From contig QPMI01000026.1 of NCBI GenBank assembly GCA_004431415.1, forward strand, positions 82,064-146,063: DNA of 64,000 nucleotides, read 5' to 3'. This document shows positions 10,381-21,485 of the stretch, piece after piece. Source of the stretch: Cyanophora paradoxa (taxonomy: Eukaryota; Glaucocystophyceae; Cyanophorales; Cyanophoraceae). How positions within the stretch are numbered: position 1 is the first letter of the stretch; the number at the start of each line of letters is the position of its first letter. Both the position numbers and the translations under genes were made by a program. Under the pieces are notes generated by a model that was not told where the DNA came from, made no database searches, and saw nothing but the letters and a program-made list of their open reading frames with translations.

Positions 10381-12790
10381 ATGGCGAGGGACAAGATATG
10401 CATCTGGTGCGGTTCCCCGGACTGGAGCGGACACGTCGAATACTGCAAAGGTCTGCACACAGAGAACATTGCTTCAGATTCTCATCGTTCAAATCCAATT
10501 CCTCCTCATCATCGTCCGTAGCACGATTGCAAGCGGGAAGATCGCTGAGCCTGGCGAGCACCTCAGCGGCAGCTGCTGCGCAATCCGCCCCAACGTATGC
10601 GCAAGTAGCAGCGCCAGCGTCACGCACTCCAAGCTCCGACTCGAGCTCCAGTAGGAGCGGTGACCGGGAGAAGGCTTCGATCGGGGACGCAATCGTAGCA
10701 GCCGGCAAGCACTTCTTGCACGCAGTCGGCTCGGCAATCGGAGGTTCGAGCTCGAGCAAGCAGAAGGGCCGGGCAGAGGGCGCGATGGCGGACGTGCCAC
10801 TGGCTCCGCGCTGTTATGACTTCGCCAACTCGCGCCTCACCTTCCGCACCTTCACCATCACCTACAGGGACGAGGACGACCGGCGCGAGCCCGTCGCCGT
10901 CTCTGTGCGCGGCACCTTTGGCCACGAGGCCACGGTGAGCGCGCAGGGAATGTCCTCCGCCCCCCATTGTCTGACGGTCGCGCAGTGGTCGCAGGACATC
11001 GAACTCGCGGCCGTGCCGAGCGAGCAGGGCGTGCTTTGGCAGCTGCGGATAGATCTCCCGCCGCGCCGCGTTGAATTCCGATTCCGCGTCACTTACGAGC
11101 GCGGCCGTGAGCCGGAGTGGCGCACCTCGGTGCGCGTTGAGGCTTGGGCGAGGCTGTGGGCCACCGGTGACGCCAACGCGCAGGCGGCGCACCCCTGCGA
11201 GGGGCAGCACCGGAACAACTTTCTCTCCGCCGGGTACTCCTCCAAACAGAGGAGGCCAATTCCCAGTGCGTTGCGACCTGACCCCCCTTACCCGACCTGA
11301 CCCTACCTGACCTCGCAACCGCCCCCCCCCCCCCCCCCCCCCCCCCCCTCCTCCCGCGCACACCCCGCAGCCTCCATCGGAAAGGCCAACGACGCGGTCG
11401 ACGCGACGTGGAGCATCGTCGCTTGCATGTTCGCCGCCTCGCGGCTGCATGGCGGCGAGCGCGCCTCCTCGCTCCACGAGCTGGCCGGCGCCCTAAGCGC
11501 GGTGCGCCTTTCATATCAACTCGGGAGACGCTCGCGCCGATGGATATGCGGTGCCGCAGGCGATACGGGAGGCGGAGAGGGCGGGGCAGGACAGGAGGGT
11601 CGAGAGCGCCGTCAACGCCCTCCTTGCTGCGGAGGCGGAGCCGGCCGAGTTCCTGCGCGCCGTCCCGCCCCTCGCCAGCCTCACCGCTGGCGAGTCCGCC
11701 GTCGACATCCTCGAGCGCTCGGTGCGCCAACTCCTGCGAGACCGCCGCTTGCAACCCCGCTTATGTGTCCCCGCAGCTGTGCCCGCTGGGGCTGGACAAC
11801 CTCGCTGCGGCACTTGGCGGTGCAGCGGCCGGCCCTCTGCGGACGCTGCTCGTCGGCTTCGCGCTGCACCACGTGCTCGTTGTCTGGGGCGGCCCCGTGC
11901 CGGCGGGGCGGTTGGTGCTCTTGGACCCGGTGCCCCGCGGCGACGAGATCGGCCCGTCGGGCGAGCGGGAGGAGTCGCGCCGCGCCGCCGCCCTCGAGTT
12001 CGACGGCACCCAGGCAGTGCGGGCGTACCTCAGCCGTGAACTCTTCGGCGGGCGTGCCGAGCAGCAGGACGCACAGGACGACCGCAACTCTCTTGCGCGC
12101 TTCTGCGAGCTACGCCCCAAGGCCCCGGCTTCCACCCCCTCCGGCTCGCCAGCGGTCGGCGGGGCGTTGCTGGACGGGGGTGGGGACGCGATGGAAGTTG
12201 TGCGCCACCGGCTCGACGCGGAGCAGCGGATCGCCCAGGAGCGGCGGCGCCAGGAGGAGGATGAGCGGCGGATGGCACTGGAGCGGGACGAGGCGGCCCG
12301 GCAGCTGGCGGCACGGGAGGCGCAGCGGCGGGCGGAGCAGGAGGAGGCGGCGCGGCAGCAGGCGGCCCGCGAGGCGCAGCGGCGCGCCGACGCGGAGGCG
12401 GCCGAGCGGGAGGAGGCGCAGCGGCTCGCGGAGGAGGCGCGCAGGCGGGCAGAGGAGGAGGCGGAGCTCGAGGCCCTCCGGGAGCTGCAGCAGCAGCAGG
12501 AGCGGCTGGAGGCTGAGGTCGCGCAACTGCGGCGCGAGTACGAGGAGCGCAAGGCGCACAACGATCAGCAGCAGGGGGAGCTCGAGAGCGCGCGGCTGGC
12601 CCTCCGCACCCAGAAGACGTGAGCTTAGAACCCGGTCACCACCTTATCGGCTTCTAGTACTGATACCGTGCTGCTCAGGTGTTCGACAGAACTTCACAGC
12701 CAGAAGCGCGGGGCAGTGTACGCCACTCAGCAAATCCTGGACAGGCTACACGACCGGCTGCAGGGGGCCCTCGCTCTAGATCTTGGTTAA
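10381..12790 (+). CDS. Catalytically altered C76-like protease paralogue with zinc knuckle and long coiled coil
   Basis: Starts MARDKICIWCGSPDWSGHVE; the C-x2-C and a following His-x3-Cys form a small putative zinc site. After an intron (about 10451-10520) comes a Ser/Ala linker, then from about 10790 a beta-sandwich-like domain (VSVRGTFGHEATVSAQGM and, later, EFRFRVTYERG). The protease-like segment follows: DATWSIVACMFAASRLHG near 11405 aligns with the SACTAIAALAAL block of copies 1 and 2, placing Ser where they have Cys. LVLLDPVPRGDE near 11930 aligns with LLVFDSHRH, keeping Asp but losing His. From about 12190 a charged coiled coil (Glu/Arg/Gln/Ala) runs to the end; the last intron is 12619-12678 and the TAA is at 12788-12790. 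Probably a non-catalytic binding paralogue. Confidence 0.6.
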
Positions 12791-13185
12791 TCATTGAACA
12801 ATAAACATCCTCAGCGCTCTCGGTGCCCCTACGCCCCTTGGCCTAGCTATAGACCCCTACTCGTCCCCCTAAGCACGTGCATACGTATACGTATACGTAC
12901 CCCCCGGAGGACATACGTACGCTTGTACCCCTCGACGTCGACGTCGACTTGTGGGGTGCTTGCAATTGCGCCGTGGAGTGTCCTCCTCTGCGTACGGCTT
13001 CCATGGCCAGGCTGAAGATCTAGAGGCCTGGGCGGAAGCCCGGGCCGGCCGCGGTGTTCTGAATTCGAACGAGGGGGTCGACGTCAAACCGGTACCCCCC
13101 GGTACCGGAGCACACACACGCGTACGCTAGCGCTTGCAATTGCACACACACGTGCACGCTAGACCTTTAGATCGATATCTGCAGC
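12791..13185. other. Intergenic region, palindrome-rich
   Basis: Contains alternating ACGTAT units near 12883-12900 and many six-base palindromes (for example GGTACC and GCTAGC types). An AATAAA is found at about 12799-12804, just after the upstream stop, a likely polyadenylation signal for the gene at 10381. No gene seen. Confidence 0.4.
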
Positions 13186-14918
13186 TTGGAACAGCCTGCG
13201 GAGCTCGAGACGCCCATGGCGGCACGAGATGAACGCGATACGGGCGAGCGCCCGTCAAGCAGGAGCCACCGAGACGCCGAGGTGGACGACCTTGACGGAC
13301 CAGGCGAGTCATTCTGGGAAGGCGTGCCGCCACGGCGTCCGACTCGTGAGTGGACCGATCCGCCACTCGCATCAAGCTCGTCCAGCTCAGCGAATCCTGC
13401 TCGGAGTCGGGGTGTTCCGCGGCGCGAACAGTCCGACGAAGACGAGGGTCATGCGTACGAGGTCAACCGGCGCCTCGATGATCTGGAGCGCCGGCACAAG
13501 AAGCTGGAGCGCCAGATGAAGGCGGAGCTACTTCACATCTCGCAAGAGTTGCAACAGGAACGCGAGGCAAGGGAGCAGGCGGAGGAGAGGGCGCGGTCGC
13601 AGGCCCGCGACTTCGAGAACCAGCTGCGGCGCCTGACTGACCAGCGCCGCCGCTTCCTGGAGGATGTCCGCGGCGACCTGCAGGTGTGCGCGTCCTAGCT
13701 GTAGGGCCTGCAACGCCGCATCCGTCTCTTGACTTTCGCACGGAATAGCGCAGGCTGCAGGAATCCGAAGAGCGCGCAGAGCTGCTCCAACAGCAGATAG
13801 ACCGAATGAACGTGCAGGGGACGGCGCAGCCGCCGCATGCGCAGTTGCAAGCGCGCTTCCCGGCAAACATCCAGGTTCGGGCCAGGCTCCGCCGCTGCGC
13901 CGCGACTTCTGACTTGTCGATCAGACGAACGAGCCGTACGCGCCTCTGGGGGCCGGACTGGTCGCCGCTCCGAACCTCGGGCCAGGGCCTTTTGCGGTTG
14001 CAGCGCCAGCGGCCGCGGCTGCACTCGTTCAGAACCCAGCGACGGCGGCACCGCCCGTCCCCCCGGCCCGTCAACCTGCGCCGGCGCCCGCCCAGGCGCC
14101 GGCTCCCCAGCCGCGTGTCCAGCAGCGGACCATCGGCAGCGGCGATATTCGCTGCCTGATCGATGACTGCCCGCATCGTACGTCTAGGAAATCTGTCTGA
14201 CTCGTTCGCTGGCGGCTATCTGACCAGTTATCAGGTTTTGAGGACGAGGAAATGCGCAACCACCACATCGCGTTCAACCACGACGACGGCGGCTGTACGT
14301 GCGAGACCTGCAGCGGCGGCGCCCCCGCCCCCGCCGCGAACCGGGCCCCCGCCCCCGCCCCTCGGCCGGCCCCGGCCGCGGCTCCGGCGCCTGCAGTCGC
14401 TGGGCCGTCCCGTGCGGGAAACCAGCAGGCGCCTGGGCCGGCTGCTGCGGCGCCGGCTGCTGCGGCGCCGGCTGTGGCCAACGAGCCGATGCAGCTCTTC
14501 TTCCGCTGCGCCGGCGGCGGCGACAACCCGCGGCTGCCGGTGGCGTGCACGCGAAACGAGCGACTGGTCGACGTCCTCGAGCGCGCCCGCGCCGCCCTCA
14601 ACGCCGAAGAGCTCACCTCGGTGCGCTGTGCGGGCTCAGAGCTTGGCGCGCTCCGCTGACCGCGCCCGTCGACCCCGCGTGCAGCAAAACATCCGCCTGG
14701 TCTTCGTTGTGAGCGGGCCGAACAAGGTCGCGCAGCCGCCCATCGCGCAGCGGATGCAGCAGAGCCCGCTGGCGACCCTGGGCGAGTGCGGGGTCCCCAG
14801 CGGCGCTGAAATCTACGTGTCTGTCAAGGTGCCAGCTTCCCCGCCTCGCGCGCCCGCTTCCTTCGCTCGCGCACTCACTTTCGCTCAGATAATCGGACAA
14901 GCGGTCGCCAAGGATTAG
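13186..14918 (+). CDS. Coiled-coil protein with C-terminal ubiquitin-like domain
   Basis: Starts at 13186 (MEQPAELETPMAARDER). Residues ~90-160 form a coiled coil (LDDLERRHKKLERQMKAELL onward). Two introns on comes an Ala/Pro-rich stretch and a Cys-rich patch (GDIRCLIDDCPHR and CTCETCSGG) that could bind zinc. The last ~110 residues resemble ubiquitin in secondary structure order: MQLFFRCAGGG strand, LPVAC strand, ERLVDVLERARAAL helix, IRLVFVVSG strand, then SPLATLGECGVPSGAEIYVS, like the beta5 region of ubiquitin. The UBL is split by an intron at about 14623-14686. The last exon is 14889-14918. There is no C-terminal Gly-Gly, so it would be a fixed UBL domain rather than a conjugated modifier. 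It sits between a protease paralogue and an E3. Confidence 0.65.
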
Positions 14919-14954
14919 AATTGATTCGGATTAATTTATAACTTCGATTAACTT

Positions 14955-15106
14955 ACTGGGGGGGAGGGGGGAGGGGGATCGGGGGAGGGGATCCCGGAGG
15001 GGGGGGGGGGGGGGGGAAGGGGGGCGGGGAGTGGGAGGGCGGGGGGGGGGGAGGAGGGGGGGGGTGGCCGGGGGGGATGGGGGGGATATATATGAAGGGG
15101 GAGGGG
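14955..15106. repeat. G-rich low-complexity tract
   Basis: Almost only G with scattered A, T and C on the plus strand, including several runs of ten or more G. It is strongly G-quadruplex-prone and lies between the convergent UBL and RBR genes. No gene. Confidence 0.8.
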
Positions 15107-15583
15107 GATTCTTATCCATCTACCCACGGGCCCCTTCTTCTTTAGCACGGCCCTCCGGGCCTGTACCCCCTGCATATATACGTAGCCAGTCCTGCGACCA
15201 TCTTGCCATGCTTAGCATAGCCTATAACTATAGCTACAGCTATAGCTTGCGCTAGCACTCAGCCGTTTGAACTGTACTCATATGCATGCAAGCCAGGGCC
15301 TCTGGACCAGCTGCCAGGCTGCAGGAAATAGATGGAATGGATCTACTGACTGCAGCTGGCTCAGCCTGGCTGCATATCCTTAGTAATGTCTGTGATGACG
15401 GTTTACGTTCGAGACTTGCAAAGCCGGCCGCGTCGGCGGCATGGCTGCCGCCCGTCGCGTACGTCCCGGCGTGGGAAAGTTTGGTGTAGGGGGATTGATG
15501 TGAGAGAAGCCGGGGGAGGTGGGGGCTGGGGCGAGGGAAGGGGCCGCCGGGACGGCCATGCTGATGGCTTCGCCGTCCCCCCG

Positions 15584-18511
15584 CTACTGCATGAGTTCGG
15601 CCTCGACGAACATAGGGTGGGTGGGCGTAAAGTGGTGGCTGTGGTGCTGGCACGCCGCGCTCTGTACCCCCCTGGAAGCCCGGCACTCCTCCGAGTGCTC
15701 CGGCAGGAACGTCCTCTGGCGGCGGTGTCGAAGATTGCACAAAAAAGAATCAGTCACGAAAAAGAAGACGAACCCGGCAGTCCGCGTAGTAACAGAATTC
15801 CTGCCCACACTGACCCGCAGGAAAGTCAAGACGCTGCGAGTAATGTACAAATGATAGCTAAAGATGCGGACCCGGCAGCGCATGTGGCGGCAGCCGCGAG
15901 CCAGCTGCACGTACGCGGTGCAGCGAGGGCAGCGGGGCCAGCCCTTCTGCCGAGCCAGTTCTGTCATCGCTCTGTCCTCGGGACTCCGCTCGTCCTCCGG
16001 AAGGGCCTGGTACTGCAAGCGGATCCGAAGAAAAGAAATAGTCAGCCAGGACGTATAAAGTCGCTGGAACAATAGCGAAAAATAGCTACCTGCTCGCAGG
16101 TGATTTCCTGGTGCCAGGGCGCGCGGCAGACAGCGCAGTAGCGCTTCCGGCAGCCGAAACATTCGACGTTCTCGCCTGCCGTCGGATCCCACTCGCAAAT
16201 CATGTCGCACGATGGATAGGGGCAGTCGCTTCGTCGCTCTACGAAATTTCCCCGCGATTTGACGCAAGGTCAGCGGACAGTAGCTTGTCAAACTTTGAAG
16301 GCTCGCACCAGGGGGAATGTGAGTGAGGGTCAGGTTGCGCATGAAGATCTGGAGGTCCTTGTCCCGAAGCCCGACCAGCATCGCGAGGTTCTCGCCCAGC
16401 TCCCCCTCGAAGAGCGTCGGGCACCTCGAGCCTCCGGGGCACCTGATGGGGTACAGCGTCGGGTCCTTGAACCGCGAGTCGATGTAGCCCCGCAGGCAGT
16501 TGCGGCAGGTGTAGTGCTCGCAAGTCCCCGCCGTGCCGAGGCAGTCCATCTGAGGTGTCGGCGCGGCTTCAGCGCTCGAGCTAGAAGAGGTTTGAGAAGC
16601 TTAGGGGCGTCGACGCACGGAAACCTTGATGCGCTCGCCGAGGCAGACGCAGCACTGCGCGAGGCTTTCGTCGAGCTCCTGCTGCACGGCGTGCAGACGA
16701 GCCTGGTCGTGATGAATGGACCGGAGGGGAGGAGGGGGGGAGGAGAGGGGGGGGGGGGGGGTGTCAGCTGCGATCTCGGTCCAGCTTTGGGATTTCGGCG
16801 GATTCAAACCTCGAGCGCGTCGATGCGGTCCTGCGCCTGCTCCGTGGCGCCTTCGACGCCGCGGATGCGGCCAACGTCCCTGAACACGCGTTCTGCGCGG
16901 TGAAGTGGTGGGGATGAGGTGGTGGGGGAAAGGAGGGGTAGAAACAAAGATCTAGAGCGAGCTGACCGATGCGGTTGAGGAGTTCCGCTTCGGCGTGCTC
17001 CCACAACGACCCGTCGCGATCGTCGCCGGCTTCGCGGTACACCTGCTCCGCAGGAGATGTCAAACACGCGAAGAAATGAATGTCAGAGGATCGAACCCGC
17101 TGCCATTCCGACTCGACGTCGGCTGTGGCGTCCTCGATCCGATTGATGAGCTCGTCCACCTCAAGATTTTACACGAGTCAGCCGGTATACATCCGGAGAC
17201 AGATCTAGATTCATAGAGGGGAGAATACCCGTGCGGCGGCCTCCGCGGCGGCGTGAGCAGCCTCGCTGGCCTCTGCCTGCAGGTTGAGCAGCTCTGCAGA
17301 GGGGCCGCCGTTGTGAGAGGGGGTAGCTAGGAGGCGGGGGCCGGGGCCGGGGGACGTGCCTTGGGTTGCTGCGCGGGCGCGGGCCTCGGCATCCTGCGCG
17401 CGCCGTCGGAAGGCCTCTTCGGCGTGGCGCGCGGTCTGCTGAGCCCTCTGCACGGCCAGGTCAGCTTGCCGCTCCCGGTGAGCTGCAAGCCGCTTTGCTT
17501 CATCTTCGCTTCTCTTTAGCCTCGCAATCTCCTCCCGCAGTTCGCGCTCCAGCCTCTCCGCGTTCCGAGCAGCCTGTGCGACGTCTTTTATACTGCGTTT
17601 CGATCGCAAGTGCAGGGCCACGCGTGCACCTTTTCGGAACGGTCCTCTTCTCTCTGAGCCCGATTTTTTTGACTGCTGAGACTTGCTTCCAAACGGTCGC
17701 AATCCTCTTCAAGCTGCGAAGGGAAAGCAAGCGCTTGCAGTCATGATCATATGCATGTGATCGATTATGCGATTATAGGGAGCGGTTGCAAACGAACTTT
17801 GGAAATCTTCTTGTCTTTCTGCACCAGCTGCGCCCTAAGACTCATCACCAGGTCTTCCTTGTCAGCGAGCGCCTGCCGCAGTGCGGACTGCTTCGATTCG
17901 GGTCAGATTCGACTACTCAGGATAGGGTGGAGACTGGGACTGACATCCCGCGTCCTTACGATCGCGACGTCACGCTTGAGCGCCTCCAGCTCACGCCCAG
18001 AAGCTATGACGGTGAAGAAGCTGTCATTCATTGTAATGAAACTTGCAAGTCTAATAGACTACGTACCTATGAGCCTGTCTTTCAGTTCTGCATGCGCGGA
18101 TCGTTGCACATCAGCGACACGCGCGCAGAATTGAACGTTCGCATGCAAACCTTGTGCGGCCGTCCGCCATTTGCGATAGGCAACGCGCATCTTGGCGCAG
18201 GATTCTAATCCGCATAGTTCTCCATCCACGACCGCTGCGCACGCATGATGATCGGACACGCGAGCGCTGCCTTTGAACAGCAGAAACTGCTCACAGTAGA
18301 AACTGTCGGAGCGTGAAGGGCCAGCGAGACGATCTCGGTCCGTGCTCTCGTCTAGATCTGCAGCTGCAGATGAAACGGGTCGCCCGGGCGGCGACTGGCC
18401 GCCCAGTCCTGCATCAATATCGATATCCTGCCCGCGCTGCGGTGTAGCAATAGTCTCCGGCACGCTCGCGGCCGCGCCCGGCTCGCGGTCCTCGTCTGGG
18501 GGATCCATCAT
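15584..18511 (-). CDS. RBR-type (RING-IBR-RING) E3 ubiquitin ligase with N-terminal coiled coil
   Basis: RBR E3s receive ubiquitin from an E2 onto a RING2 cysteine, then pass it to substrates. The ATG at 18511 starts MMDPPDEDREPG; an early block has FYCEQFLLFKG. Coiled-coil exons follow (LRQALADKEDLVMSLRAQLV near 17860; ERLERELREEIARLKRSEDE near 17570). RING1 starts CCVCLGERI near 16650 and continues after an intron with CEHYTCRNCLRGYIDSR (~16520) and IRCPGGSRC. The IBR has CFGCRKRYCAVCRAPWH (~16150). RING2 has WPRCPRCTAYVQLARGCRHM (~15930), where the Cys in RGC is the expected catalytic residue, and CGQEFCYYADC after an intron. The stop is at 15584-15586. It is head-to-head with protease copy 2. 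Confidence 0.8.
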
Positions 18512-18625
18512 GCAACGCGTCCTAACCTGCGTGCCGCGAACTTCAGCCAGAGGATGCCAGAGGATGGATCGAGCTACCTTCGAATATGGCTCACCCGCGC
18601 CACGGTCAATGGCAAATGCCGGTCT

Positions 18626-18682
18626 CTCGAGTAACTGCCGCTCACTCGAGTAACTGCCGCTCCCTCCAGTAACTGCCGCTCA
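18626..18682. repeat. Three 19-bp tandem repeats in a divergent promoter
   Basis: Three consecutive units starting at 18626, 18645 and 18664, consensus CTCGAGTAACTGCCGCTC plus one base; the third has CTCCAG instead of CTCGAG. They sit 115 bp upstream of the RBR E3 start and about 255 bp upstream of protease copy 2, so they could bind a regulator of both. Confidence 0.75.
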
Positions 18683-18839
18683 GCGGCTCGGCCAAATGAC
18701 GATCGCGGACCCGCCAGGCGTATCCGCATTCACTTGACCGCGCGGCTTAGGCGGCTTATGATCAGGGGCTACATGATTCGAATACCGACTCGTCACTTGG
18801 TCGACGTCCGCGGCAGCTGAGCTGAGCGCTTCCTTGAGG

Positions 18840-20414
18840 TTACGAGTTCCGGATCCCCAGCACAACTCGGAACCCGCGCGCACCGATCCACCAGTCAGGT
18901 CGGCCCTGCAGCAGCGGGCGGCGGTTCCTGCAGGCGATGCCTGTGGATGTCTCTTTGGGCTTCGACGCGGGAACTTTGCGGGAGTTCTTCTTCGCGAAGG
19001 CGCGCAGCGCTGGTTCTCCGAGTTTCGATGTGTCGCGCTCTGGGACGGCCGAGCTCCGCCTGCCGGGCGACCGCGCGATCAGCGCTACGGCGTTCATGCC
19101 TTCGATTGTGAGTTCAACCGCTTCACACGTCCCTAGTTGACACTTGCACACAGGACGTTCACATGCCTATGCACAAGGATGCCGACAGCGGGGAATGGAG
19201 GCTGCTCGTAGACGTGCCTGCTGTACAGCAGGAAGACTACAGCATGATCTTTGAGACTGAAGCTGACTGGCTGGTCTCGGTTCGCGGCCGGCGGACTGCG
19301 CTGTTCGCCCGCTCTCCGCATTCTCCTCACGACGCGCAGCCTTCCATGGACACGACGGCGGACGGAGCGATGAACGTCCTTCCTTTTGCAGAAGTGCATC
19401 CAGCGTACGGTGCGCCGCGGCGCCGTGCGGCGAAAGGGCGAGCCGCGCGCCGCGCGTCCGGCTGCCGCTGAGCGCCCGCGCCGCGCCGCAGTGGCGCGCG
19501 TGGTGGGGAGCAAGCACCAGGGCTCGAAGGGCGTCGGCGGGCGGAGCGCGTGCACGGCGATCGCGGCGCTGGCGGCGCTGCAGGTGATGCGGGGCGACGC
19601 GCCCTACTGGGACCCGGAGGCCGTCGACAGGGTCCGCCCCGCGCCCGCCGCCGCGCCGCCCGCCGCCGCGCCGCCCGACCGGCGGCGGCAGGTGCTGCGG
19701 GAGGGGACGCTGCTGTACGAGCACTACATGGCGAGGGCGGGCGGCGCGGCGCCGGCGGGCGTCGAGCACACCGAATTCGACGCCGTCGCCGGCGCCGCGC
19801 CCGACCTCCGCCCCTCCGCGTCGCCGCCCGCGCCGACGGCGCCCTCACGGTCCGCTCGCCGCCGCCGCCGCGCCGCCGCCCCGGCCGACGGGCGTGCAGC
19901 CGGACGGGCGGGCGTTCGAGGGGCCGGCGCGGGAGCTGTGGGAGGCGGGCCAGCGCCGGCCCGAGGGCCTCGCCGTCACGTGCGCGAGCCAGACCCTCGT
20001 CGCCCTCGCGCTGCCCGGGCCGCCCCGCCCCGAGCTCGCCCAAGCCGTCCGCGACGCGTACCGCGCCCACCCGCGCCGCTGGCGCCCCCCGCCCCTCGCC
20101 GCCCTCCCCTGCACGGTCCGCCCGCCCCCCCCGCCTCGCGCCGGGCCCCTCGCGACGGCGGCGGGGCAGCTGCTGGTGTTCGACTCGCACCGGCACACGG
20201 CGGAGCGGGGCGGGGCGCGGGACGCGGCGTGGCTCCTCTTCCCCTCCCCCGAGGCGCTGGCGGCCTACCTCGGCCTCGAGCGCTTCCCCTGCTTCCGCCC
20301 CACCGACCCCGCCGTCACCGAGTTCGAGCTCATGCTCACGCGCCAGGTCCGCCACCCCCGCCGCCCGCTGCAGCGAGCCCACCCGCCGCCGACGCCCTCG
20401 GCGCAGTTCGCCGC
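18840..20414 (+). repeat. Inverted repeat arm, right
   Basis: Counterpart of 8591-10175 in opposite orientation. The match stops abruptly at 20414, inside coding sequence just after the codons for AQFAA, where the two gene copies take different C-termini. The arms are about 8.7 kb apart. Confidence 0.9.
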
Positions 20415-20870
20415 CTTCAGGTTCCACCTGGAGGAGATTGCGGCAGCACTGCCCTCGCCTCCTCCCGCCGAGCGGACGCCGTCGCGGCAGACGTCCGCAG
20501 AGCGCCAGGCACGGATCGCCTCGCTGCGCAAGCAAGTGCAAGACCTGGTCCGCCGCAGCTCTGCATCCGCGCGGAAACGGAGCCCTGACCCCGGAGCAGG
20601 AGGCGGAGCGGGGCGAGCTGGAGAGGGTCCGGGCAGAGGAGGAGCGGCGGGCGGCGCAACTCGCGCGGGACGCGGAGGACCTGAGGGGCGAGCAGCGTCG
20701 CGCGGAGAACGCGTGCGTCCCCGGACCGCCGGCCCGTGTACCCCGCAGGCCTGACCCCGGGGGCGCCCTCAGGCCCTGCCCGGAGTGCGAGGCGCTGGAC
20801 AAGAAGCTCGCGGGGTTTCAGGCGAGCATCGACGAGATCACCGCGAGCAGGCTGCGGGTCCCGGCTGGGC
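18937..20870 (+). CDS. Putative cysteine protease / deubiquitinase (C76-like), copy 2
   Basis: Same domain order as copy 1. Start MPVDVSLGFDAGTLREFFFA at 18937; an intron at about 19108-19162 (GTGAGT...CACAG) is identical in both copies. The candidate nucleophile is the Cys codon at 19551-19553 in GRSACTAIAAL; the candidate Asp and His are at 20182-20184 and 20188-20190 in LLVFDSHRH. Frame changes between 19800 and 19890 in a GCC-rich stretch suggest an intron or indels. Past the repeat edge (20414) the protein gains helical, charged segments (HLEEIAAAL, ARIASLRKQVQDL, EAERGELERVRAEEERRAAQ) and a CPECEALDKKLAGFQASIDE exon. The 3' limit is uncertain; the gene may continue across the C-rich tract into the gene at 21486. 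Confidence 0.55.
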
Positions 20871-20916
20871 GCACGGTGCGCTGCGCCCTTTTCGTCGCGC
20901 TTCGTCAGCAACGTCC

Positions 20917-21407
20917 CCCCCCCCCCCCCCCCCCCCCTCTCGCCGACCGTCCTTACCCCGCCGCCCGTTCTCCCCCTCCGAACCCCCCGCCCTCCCCCCT
21001 CCCCTTCCCCCCCTGCCCTCCCCCCTCCCCCTCTCCCCCCTCCCCACCGCCCTTCTCGTAACCCCCACCATCCACTTAACTCCAGCCCCCTTTTCGCCCC
21101 AGCCCCCCAGCGCCCTCCTCGCCCGCCCCCTCCCCCCAAACCCTCTCCCGCACAGCCTCCCACTTACCCACGTTCTCCCACTTACATCGACCCCCTTCCC
21201 CTCTTTTCTTTCCGCTCCCCGACCCCCTCCCCTCTCCCGAACCCCTCCCAACAACCCGCCGGCCCACCAAATCTTACATAGCCACGCGCTCCCCCTCCCT
21301 CCCCCTCCTTCCAACCCCATCCCCCTTCTTCCGGCCCCGCCGCCCCCCCTCCCCCCCCACCCCCCCCGCCGGGCCCCTTCCCCCCCCCCCCCCCCTTTCA
21401 TTTTTCG
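20917..21407. repeat. C-rich low-complexity tract
   Basis: About 490 bp of mostly C and T on the plus strand with long C-runs. Probably a long intron or intergenic spacer; open frames across it are compositional artefacts. Confidence 0.75.
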
Positions 21408-21485
21408 CTCCCTCCTCCGCTCACGAAGTCTTGCAGGCGTCGTCATCGAGGGCCGATCATCGAGAGGTAACAAACTCGTTTCAGG

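Noticed and set aside
19327-20802. 491-codon minus-strand frame across the right arm
   Set aside because: Antisense shadow of protease copy 2, with Arg/Gly/Ala-rich composition.
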